Origin: Lasiodiplodia sp. COLG20
Taxonomy: Eukaryota > Ascomycota > Dothideomycetes > Botryosphaeriales > Botryosphaeriaceae
Direction of reading: 5' to 3'
Length of the DNA stretch: 64,000 bases
Assembly (NCBI GenBank): GCA_009801085.1
Contig: VNWV01000001.1
Coordinates: 930,001 to 994,000 of the forward strand
The notes below the pieces were generated by a model. The model saw only the letters and a list, made by a program, of their open reading frames with translations. It was not told the origin of the DNA and ran no database searches. Both the position numbers and the translations under genes were made by a program. Shown piece after piece: positions 57,214 to 64,000 of the stretch. Every line of letters begins with the position of its first letter. The stretch's first letter is position 1.

Positions 57214-58353
57214 TTACTGATCGATCCACAGGTTCGGCGCATCGGCAAACTTGATGCGCTGGCCCGGCAGGACCTTGCTGCACTCAGTAAGGTTGTTGAT
57301 GTTGTTGACGCCGAGGAGGCTGAGCCGGGTGTAGGCGGTGGCGTAATCCTCGTTCCAGTGCTTCTGGCCCTTGACGGGATCTGTGAACTGGACCCACTCA
57401 TCCTGAATCCTGCTGTCGTTGGCGAGGGCGACGTCGCTCGGGAAGCGAAACACGCCTTTGGGAACTTTGCCGGATGTGGTCTGGTTGTAGAAACGGGTGT
57501 CCCAGACGCCCGGAGTGCTGTCTTGGGGCGCTTTTGACTGGGCGGTGTCGACGAAGAACTGCTGCGAGGTCGTGTGGGCACCAACGAGCGCCGTGAGCTC
57601 GTGGGGGCTGATGGTCTTGTCTTGGAAGAGTTTGATGAGCTTGTCGGCGCTGACGTTGACGCCTGGGAGCAGACCATCCGGAGCCGGGGTTTTGCTATCC
57701 TGGCGGCCTACGAAGAAGCGGATGCGCGGTCCCAAGGGGCACGTCACAACGGCATGCACGGCAGCGAACTGGATCAAATCGGCCATGCCGACGCCGTAGC
57801 GCTTCTGCCAGGTGATCATCTTGCCGATAATGTCTTGCAGACCGTTGTTCTCAGGCCGGTTGATCTCGGTTCCGGAAAGCGCGATGCTGCCGTCCGCTCC
57901 GCCGCCAGTGGTGCTCTTGGACCAGCTACCTGCATCGTGGAAACCAAGACGAATGGCGGCACGGGCCCACTTATTGCAGCGGCCAGTAGGACCAATGAAG
58001 GCGAGGGTAAGTTCCATGGAAACCCAAGACCAGACGCAGCACGTGTCCTGCTTGCAGGCTTTGGTCCCGAGAATGGGTGGGATGTAACCGCCAGCCTGAG
58101 ACTCGCCCGACTCGTTTCCTGTCAGGATGTTGTAGATGCTCTGGCCGACTTTGGAAGTAGGGCCAACAGTGGCAAGGTCACCAATCATCTCGGGAGAGGC
58201 ATCGTTGTCTGCGTTCAAGTCGACGACGACATCGGTGTTGGCGTCCTGACGAGCTTGGATGTCGGCAAGAACTTTGCCCATTCCAGGGTAAGCCACCGCG
58301 GGTTGAATGAGAAGGGTCAGAGCAGTGCTCGAAACGACTGTGGAGAACTTCAT
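57214..58353 (-). CDS. secreted class II haem peroxidase
   Basis: Intronless, 379 residues. Signal peptide MKFSTVVSSTALTLLIQPAVA, then a ~75-residue N-terminal extension before the Cys-rich KACKQDTCCVW. Catalytic residues are present: distal R135 and H139 in IRLGFHDAG, the calcium loop GGGADGSI, the ENNGL motif at ~168-172 and proximal H260 in LTALVGAHT. These mark a fungal class II (PF00141) peroxidase of the ascomycete type, which oxidises phenols or dyes with H2O2. The distal loop (AGSWSKSTTGGGADGS) and lack of introns set it apart from the peroxidase at 33 kb, so the two are not recent duplicates. Lignin or Mn(II) oxidation cannot be inferred. Confidence 0.94.
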   Translation of the reverse strand: MKFSTVVSSTALTLLIQPAVAYPGMGKVLADIQARQDANTDVVVDLNADNDASPEMIGDLATVGPTSKVGQSIYNILTGNESGESQAGGYIPPILGTKACKQDTCCVWSWVSMELTLAFIGPTGRCNKWARAAIRLGFHDAGSWSKSTTGGGADGSIALSGTEINRPENNGLQDIIGKMITWQKRYGVGMADLIQFAAVHAVVTCPLGPRIRFFVGRQDSKTPAPDGLLPGVNVSADKLIKLFQDKTISPHELTALVGAHTTSQQFFVDTAQSKAPQDSTPGVWDTRFYNQTTSGKVPKGVFRFPSDVALANDSRIQDEWVQFTDPVKGQKHWNEDYATAYTRLSLLGVNNINNLTECSKVLPGQRIKFADAPNLWIDQ

Positions 58354-59174
58354 AATGATTGTTGGTTGAAAGGACTAAACGGGAGGCGAATGAAAGGCTG
58401 GGAGCAAGGCTACCCCAGGATAGAGATCGTGGAGAACGGCTGCAATCAAGTGGAGGCTTAGAGAATGTTGGTTGTGTAGACTTCAAAGGCAGCGGGGCAG
58501 CGGGTAAGATATAGTAGGTCTCATTCACGAAACGCCATCACTCGGCCGTTCTGGCCGTTCTGCCCGTCAGCGTGGAGTTTCCCGCAAGCCGTGGGAGAGA
58601 GAGAGTAGCATCACGCCAGAAAGGACAATTCCAGCGGCAGAGGACGACCAGAACCGGGTCCAGATTGATGCTCTAAGAGTAGGGTCGCAACGCCCAAGGC
58701 CGTTTCTAGTTAGCCTGATGACGCCCGTAGATATTTTGGGCAAACGTGCATGGACGGCGCCACGCCAAGCGAGGCTTCCTTCTTCCCATCTGGCTAGACA
58801 GCTCGTTTCCCACTACAGCAGTGCGCCATGGCGCTGCAGTGGGAATATCCGATGCACATGTTCAGCGATCAGCCCTGCAGGCCCCAGATCCAGCACCGGG
58901 CCCGGTAGAATGCGGGGGATCCGGTAGGCTGGAAAGGTAGTCGAGGCGCATCGAGACCCTGGCTACTCAGCCTCAGCTACCGCGCTCCGCGGGGACCATG
59001 GTCATCGCCACGTTTCGCCTGGCGCTCTTGCAATGGCGGAAGCTGACAATCCGGGGCGGGCTCGACGCTAAGGCAGGATGGGCCCCCGGAGTGATTTACA
59101 ATAGTTCTGTGGACATTGTCAAGTAGCGATGGAATGGCGGACGGCGTCACAGAGATGTCCTGTCTTTTTCTGGT
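58354..59174. other. intergenic: peroxidase promoter side and PLPBP 3' flank
   Basis: 820 nt. CTATATC on the minus strand near 58507-58515 is a weak TATA-like element ~155 nt upstream of the peroxidase ATG. No gene was supported in the rest. Confidence 0.45.
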
Positions 59175-60077
59175 CTACTTCTTGGCCTCCTCGACTTCCT
59201 CTTTGACCTTCGCATCTTTCTTCGGCGGGCGCACGCCAAAGATGGTGGTACCCACTCTAACCTCGTCGCTTCCCAGGGCAATGGCGCCCTCGAAGTCGGA
59301 GCTCATGCCCATGCTCAGCTCCAGCTCGTCTGGCCCCAGGCCAAGTTCCTTGGCGACCTTGTCCCGCACATCGCGCAGCGTCACGAAGTCTTCGTTCTCC
59401 GTCTCTGGAGTGGTTGCCTGGGAGCGAGCAATGGCACCGATGGTCATGAGGCCTGCTAGCTTGAGATGCGGGCACTTCTCACGGATGTGGCGACACAGGG
59501 TCGCCGCGTCGCTCGGCTCCACGCCGCTCTTAGCCTCCTCGCCCGATGTATTGACCTGGACCATGATGCGCAGCGGCTCTTTCACATCCTCGCCGGTACT
59601 CTTCTCAACCAGCGTCTTGCGACCCTTCTCCAGCTGATCAGCCTTCTTGGTCGAGTCGACGCTTGACACGCACCACAGGTTAGGAATCTGCTCGGCTAGC
59701 TTGGAGCACTTGTTGGTTTGTAGGGCGCCGATAAAGTGCCATCGTATGCTGCGCGGCAGCAGGGCGGCCTTCTCTAGCAGCTCCTGGAAGTAGTTCTCGC
59801 CGAAGTGGTGTTGGGTGTTCGGTGCAGGCGCCGTGTGCAGGGCAAGCACGTCGGTGGCAGGCTTCAGCTTCGAGACAGCAATGAGGCGGACCTGGCTGGT
59901 GTCAGCTTACAATCATGCTGGCGACGCGATAGGGTTTTTGTCGTTGGCTGCGGGGAAGGTGCGACGAACGTTTCTGCCGGCCTTATTGGCGAGCCCTATG
60001 CGGTGGGAGACATGGGCAATGTTCTCGATGAGCTCTGTGGCCCGCGCAGGGTTCACTTTCATGTCGTCGTCAGGCAT
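59175..60077 (-). CDS. pyridoxal phosphate homeostasis protein (YggS/PROSC/PLPBP family)
   Basis: Cytosolic PLP carrier that buffers free vitamin B6 and supplies PLP enzymes; no catalytic activity is established for the family. Two exons, 60077-59970 and 59891-59175, give 274 residues. Splicing restores VRLIAVSKLKPATDV, whose Lys44 is the PLP Schiff-base lysine. FGENYFQEL, RWHFIGALQTNK, VDSTKKADQL, RIMVQVNTSGEEAKSGV, LAGLMTIG and LSMGMSSDFEGAIALGSDEVRVGTTIFG follow in family order. The C-terminus ends in a charged Lys/Glu tail. The donor is GTTCGT, a non-preferred but used fungal donor. Confidence 0.95.
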
Positions 60078-60851
60078 GTTGCAGGGTGGGAGAAAAGCGA
60101 AAGGGCGACAGCAAGTGACGTGAGGCGGCGTCGGTTCCTGAGTCATGTCGACCCGTCACAGATCCTAGCAACTGCATCCAACTTTGAACGTCTACAGGCA
60201 TGCTGAATACACAGCATACCCCAACCTCAACGCTCGTATTTAGTCCCTTTCCAGCAATAATTGGCTGCTTAGCGCCGAGGATCGCCCCTGACGAAGCCAG
60301 TCAGCCGCAGGCCTGGCAGGTTCCGTAACTCTTCTCCTTTGCTGCACCCCTCTCTTCTTATGTTTCAGCATTGCCCGTGTGGCAGTGCAGTGAAGGACGA
60401 CACACTAGTCGCATAAGTCGCATCCATGCATTGCTGGCGTCACATGAGCGCCGAGTGGTCGAGGCCCAAAAAACCGCCATAAGGGCTCTACTTCATTTTC
60501 TAGTTGAATCGTTTATCCCCGCTCACAGAGCGCTCACACACTCTTCTACCCAAAAAAGAAGCAGGCCTAACAAACATACACTACATAGAGATGACCGAAT
60601 AATAAGCATTAGCGGTGCCATGCAAATAGGGTAAGGAGCTCGACATCAAGATTCGTCCATCGTAAAGCGCAGTATTTCGGTTCCCCTGCGCGACATTTAA
60701 AACGACATCCAGCCACCACCCCGAATTTGTCATGCCCAATTCCCACCACATGGCAAACTCCCCCTCAGTGCGCACGTACGCCTCCACCGAGAACCTGCAA
60801 GCCTACAGCTTCATTTCGGGCGAGGGCTGGGCTTTGCCACGTCTTGCCAAT
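60078..60851. other. intergenic region
   Basis: 770 nt between the PLPBP start and the stop of the Ala/Gln-rich gene, both minus strand. Only short unsupported frames. It should contain the PLPBP promoter and the repeat-protein 3' UTR. Confidence 0.5.
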
Positions 60852-61848
60852 CTAGCCCCAGACGTTGAAGGAGCGGCGGACGGCAGCGCGCTTCTGAGCC
60901 TCCGAGACGCCGCCCGTCGTGCCGTTCTGCGCAGCCTCAGCGGCAGCCGCCGCATCGCCAGTTCCCTGCGCAGCCGCCGCGTCGGCAGCCGGAGTCGCAG
61001 CAGCGCCCTGCTCGGCAGCAGCTTGTTCGGCAGCAGCTTGTTCGGCAGCAGCTTGTTCGGCGGCGGCCTGTTCGGCAGCGGCCTGGTCAGCGGCGGCCTG
61101 CTCGTCGGCGGCCTGCTGGTCCTCGCCCTTCTGGCTGTCGTCCTGCCCGCCCGCAGCCGCGGCCTGGCAAGCCTGCGAGGCCGCCTGCTGCGCGTCGCCG
61201 AGCTGCTGCTTCGCGTCTTCGCCGGCCTTGACGCCGTCCTCGCCCTGCGCGTAGGCCTGCGCCTGGGCGGCCTTGATCTTGGCGGCCTGGGCGGCCAGCG
61301 CGAACTCCTCCGCCTTCTTGGCCGAGTCGAGGGCCGCGGCGTCGAGGCGGGCCGCTTTGACGAGCTGGAGCTGGGCGATCTTCAGCGCATCTGTCGAACA
61401 TCTTCGTTAGCGAGGGATAATGTGTCGTTGCTTGGGGGTAGTTCGCCTATGGGATGAAGGAGAAGGGGTCAAGAAAGGAAGAGGACAGTAACTTACCCTC
61501 CTGCTTCTTCTTGTCGTCGTCGTCATTGTCGAGCCCAAGGATGATCACGATGGCATTCTGGTTATCGTCGTCGTCCTTATCATCGTCCTTATCATCGTCC
61601 CGGTCCCGTTCCCGGGCACCGTCACGGCCAAAGCCGAAGAGCGGCTCGCGCTTGACGGCGCTGCTAACGCTACGAGCAGTGTTGGCGGCTGGGAAGGTAG
61701 TAATGTTAGTTCGTGCTTTGGCAATCAGTCGCGTACCATCCTCGGAAGGTAGACGGCGGTGAATATGGATCAGCTTACAGCCAGACTTGACAGGCGAAGC
61801 CGCTGCCAGAGCGACGACGGAGAGAATAGCAACAGTGGAGTACTTCAT
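60852..61848 (-). CDS. secreted Ala/Gln-rich repeat protein with dibasic sites
   Basis: Exons 61848-61779, 61688-61497 and 61390-60852 give 266 residues. A signal peptide (MKYSTVAILSVVALAAASPV) leads to SAVKREPLFGFG, where KR is a kexin-type site. An Asp/Lys run (DDDKDDDKDDDD) and a hydrophobic patch (QNAIVIILGLDN) follow. Exon 3 encodes an Ala/Lys/Gln helix-prone region (LKIAQLQLVKAARLDAAALD) and then seven units of five residues like AAAEQ. The C-terminus ends QKRAAVRRSFNVWG, with further dibasic pairs. No known domain was recognised. It could be a cell-wall or surface protein or a processed precursor; I do not know its function. Donors GTAAGC and GTAAGT and all phases agree. Confidence 0.75.
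61011..61115. repeat. 15-bp minisatellite, seven units, encoding AAAEQ-type repeats
   Basis: Seven tandem 15-bp units on the plus strand, consensus TTCGGCAGCAGCTTG, the left ones near-identical and the right ones diverged. The unit is a multiple of three, so copy changes keep the reading frame of the secreted protein. Confidence 0.9.
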
Positions 61849-63119
61849 CTTGGCTGGTGGGTTGGTGGGATGAGCTTCAATATTAATCGAAAGGAAGGTG
61901 GTCGAAAATAAGCCGCGTCAAGCGTTGGTAAGAGGTCAAAGAGAACGGACGACGTGCACAGCACGGGTACTTTTGAAGCAGAGAAGCTTAAAAAAGAGCG
62001 TAAATCAGGACGCGGGTGGCTGGATGATGGGTGGAGGAGAAAAAATTGAGTGGGGCGCCGGTTCCTTATGAGATTTATACACAGTCAACCCCCATTCCTG
62101 TCTTGGCTATGGACGAGGAACCTTCCGTCCAAAGCACTCATTTCGAGGCTGCCAAGGCGCCGAAGCTTGATTCGGGTGGGGGAGGTGCATGTGTGGTTCG
62201 ACACCGGATGAGGGAAGAGCGGTTGCAAAGGGAAATTCTGGCATGGGTCACGGATGGGGTGGCTCAAGCCCGACAAGCTCTCGTACAAGCATCAGCGGCA
62301 GCGGATCTTGCATAGACCGGGTGTACTAAGGATTGACGATTCATGGGGAGCGTCCTGCCGCCCGGATCACTGTGGTCCGGACAAGGTTGAGGGGCGCCAC
62401 TGAGCTAGATGCATGACAGACAGCGGTAGCCTGAGGCTTCATCCGTCGGTCCAAGAGACATGTCGATCGCCGCAAGACCCTGGAGCCGCGAAATTGGAGC
62501 GATAGCGGCGTGCGAGACACATTTGCGGCGGATCGAGATGCAGCGCGGAGGCGGGGATGCTTGGCAGCGGGAGCGACGGAGAATTGCAGCGGAGATCCCA
62601 ACGGTGATCACCAGCTGCGGTCCAATCAGGGAATTGATGGAGACGATATTTGGAAGGATCCCGTATTGGCGAGCCGCACTGTGCGCATGAGACCGTGGAG
62701 GCGGTGTTGCGGCGTTGTTCGTTTCAGACTCCAGATAGCCGCAACAGAGGCTGCGACACCATTGCCTTGCGGAGAAGGCAAGCCCCCCCAAAATGGACAC
62801 CAACAGACGATGAGGTGCGATTAAGCTTGTAGCTTTAAGTTTTACCTCTCCTGACCCGTTGATGTCAGCGTTTGCGATATCTATCCGTGGTGTCCTCCTC
62901 ATTTAACTTTCCGAGCGGAATGAAGACTACCCGTCCGCTTGCATACGTCAGCCAATCAAGCGGATTGCGCTCCTGAATGAAGAGTGTCAGCATCTGACAG
63001 TCGAAATATCTGTAGCAGCCAAGATACATACAGCCCCCTCTCGCAGCCGATGGCTAGCGCGAAGAATAGCAGGACTTTAGAACGGCGCGGAATAAGGCAA
63101 CCAACATCCCAAACCTTTC
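61849..63119. other. intergenic region, no supported gene
   Basis: 1.27 kb. Two opposed open frames (plus strand to 62315; minus strand 62902-62405, ATG-started, 165 codons) lack any recognisable domain or splice partners. The left part is the promoter of the repeat protein; the right end is the glycosidase 3' flank. Confidence 0.45.
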
Positions 63120-64000
63120 TTACAACACTGGCCTGAACGCCTCAGACCTTGCGCCACCCCAAGATTCTGGCCACTTTGATCCCTCGTTACCTTCCCAGCC
63201 CGCCGCCAGCATGGCTACAGCCATCAGCAGTCCGCCACTTGCGGGGAAGTATGGAGTAGGTACTCGAGTCCCGCCAATCGGCAAGCCGACGTCGTCGAAG
63301 GCGAAATTGTCATCCAGCAACCACCTCACGGCTCTCTCTGAATTCCCGCCTCGCAAAGCTGTCATAGCCAGCAGAGGGAAGTCCCAACCGTAGCTGAATG
63401 AAAAATTCCACGTCTGATAGACACGTTCGACAGTTGCGTTGAAGACAGCTATATCGATATGGGGCGGTGGAGGAAGAACTCCGTTGATGGCAAGGAGCCC
63501 TTGGTGATCCGAAGTCAAGTCCGGATCAATCCACATGTCAGGAACACCCTCATACGTCACGTAGGTTCCATTCTCAGTGGGAAGGGGTGCCAGATTTTCC
63601 GCAACACGAGTCCAATGCGAAGGAACAGGTTTTCCTTGCCGCTGTTGCCATTTGGTGGCAACTGAAAGGCCAAATTCCCAGTACGCTAGCTCAAAGATCG
63701 GATTAATTGTGGCATTTGGGTTGGTATTCTCGGAGACAGGATACATCGGCGGGCCCAGATCATAGACTCCGGTCGTACCGTTGTAGAAGGCATACGCGCT
63801 CATCCATTCAGCAGATGCAGTGAGTATGGGGTCCCATTTGGCCAGTGTCGCGTTACTTGGACTACGTCGGTACTCTAGCTCAGCAAAGTAAAAGGGATGG
63901 CCTTGTTGCCAGACGAGGACCGAGTTGATTTCTCCGGGTGCCGAGCGTCCTGTAGGGTCGCTCATTTTTCCCCAGCGAGCGCCCGTATATCCTTGTTGCG
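63120..64000 (-). CDS. six-hairpin glycosidase-like protein, C-terminal part (5' truncated)
   Basis: The frame is open to the window edge on the minus strand; a leading QQGYTGARWGKMSDPTGRSAPG runs in from outside, so the Met at 63965 is internal. About 292 residues are visible. Motifs such as RWGKM, GRSAPGEINSVLVWQQGHPFYFAELEYRR, PIFELAYWEFGLSVATKWQQRQG, YGWDFPLLAMTALRGGNSERAVRWLL and PTPYFPASGGLLMAVAMLAAGWEG match secreted fungal six-hairpin (alpha/alpha)6-barrel glycosidase-like proteins. These are distantly related to GH65/GH95-type enzymes. The acidic catalytic residue could be the Glu of GEIN, but this is a guess. Substrate unknown. Confidence 0.75.
   Translation of the reverse strand, partial: QQGYTGARWGKMSDPTGRSAPGEINSVLVWQQGHPFYFAELEYRRSPSNATLAKWDPILTASAEWMSAYAFYNGTTGVYDLGPPMYPVSENTNPNATINPIFELAYWEFGLSVATKWQQRQGKPVPSHWTRVAENLAPLPTENGTYVTYEGVPDMWIDPDLTSDHQGLLAINGVLPPPPHIDIAVFNATVERVYQTWNFSFSYGWDFPLLAMTALRGGNSERAVRWLLDDNFAFDDVGLPIGGTRVPTPYFPASGGLLMAVAMLAAGWEGNEGSKWPESWGGARSEAFRPVL

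Noticed and set aside
60853..61457. Long plus-strand frame opposite the Ala/Gln-rich gene (Leu/Gly/Ser-rich)
   Set aside because: It is the antisense shadow of the repeat; the minus strand has the signal peptide and in-phase introns.
62031..62315. 94-codon plus-strand open frame
   Set aside because: It starts at a GTG; the first in-frame ATG leaves about 68 codons without similarity or context.
62405..62902. 165-codon minus-strand open frame with ATG
   Set aside because: Cys/Arg/Ser-rich with no recognisable fold, opposed by plus-strand frames over the same bases; chance ORF in GC-rich DNA is more likely.

Overview
The window is nuclear DNA of a filamentous ascomycete (Pezizomycotina). The genes are protein-coding and split by short GT-AG introns of about 43-120 nt with CTAAC/CTGAC-like branch sites. 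Untranslated gaps are short and both strands are used. Many products are typically fungal: NTE1, ARP9, HRI1, an OPT transporter, a DUF1765 protein, ATP14 and class II haem peroxidases. The domain set would suit a Dothideomycete, but that placement is inference. I found no rRNA, convincing tRNA, CRISPR, transposase or reverse transcriptase gene.

Layout, left to right. 1-11 kb: the 3' end of a DUF676 serine-esterase-like gene, pantothenate kinase, the chromatin-remodelling actin-related protein ARP9, and the lysophospholipase NTE1 (head-to-head with ARP9). 11-21 kb: an MFS anion:cation-symporter-type transporter, holocytochrome c synthase, a UFD1-domain zinc-finger protein, and an F-box-like Cys-rich protein. 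22-31 kb: TFIIB, ATP synthase subunit h (ATP14), and a large DUF1765 protein. 31-37 kb: a gene-poor stretch whose only clear genes are a secreted haem peroxidase and a 67-residue conserved-looking protein. 37-48 kb: a secreted metallophosphatase, ribosomal protein eL13, HRI1, YIP1, and an oligopeptide (OPT) transporter. 49-57 kb: a BCS1-like AAA ATPase, an RRM-type RNA-binding protein, eIF3 subunit l, and a nitrilase-family amidase. 57-64 kb: a second secreted haem peroxidase, a PLP-homeostasis (YggS/PLPBP) protein, a secreted Ala/Gln-rich repeat protein, and the 3' part of a six-hairpin glycosidase-like gene.

Most genes are unrelated housekeeping genes (translation, transcription, mitochondrial biogenesis, lipid and CoA metabolism), so this is not a single pathway cluster. 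Accessory content consists of the two peroxidases, the repeat protein, the transporters and the glycosidase. No defence or mobile system was seen. The most unusual points are an MFS intron whose 3' splice site reads CG instead of AG, a Cys-rich C-terminus of the F-box protein reached only by removing a stop-containing 43-nt intron, a secreted low-complexity protein with dibasic sites, and a peroxidase whose distal-histidine loop looks unlike its neighbour's. Exon boundaries were worked out by hand from splice consensus, reading phase and family similarity; every multi-exon total given is a whole number of codons.
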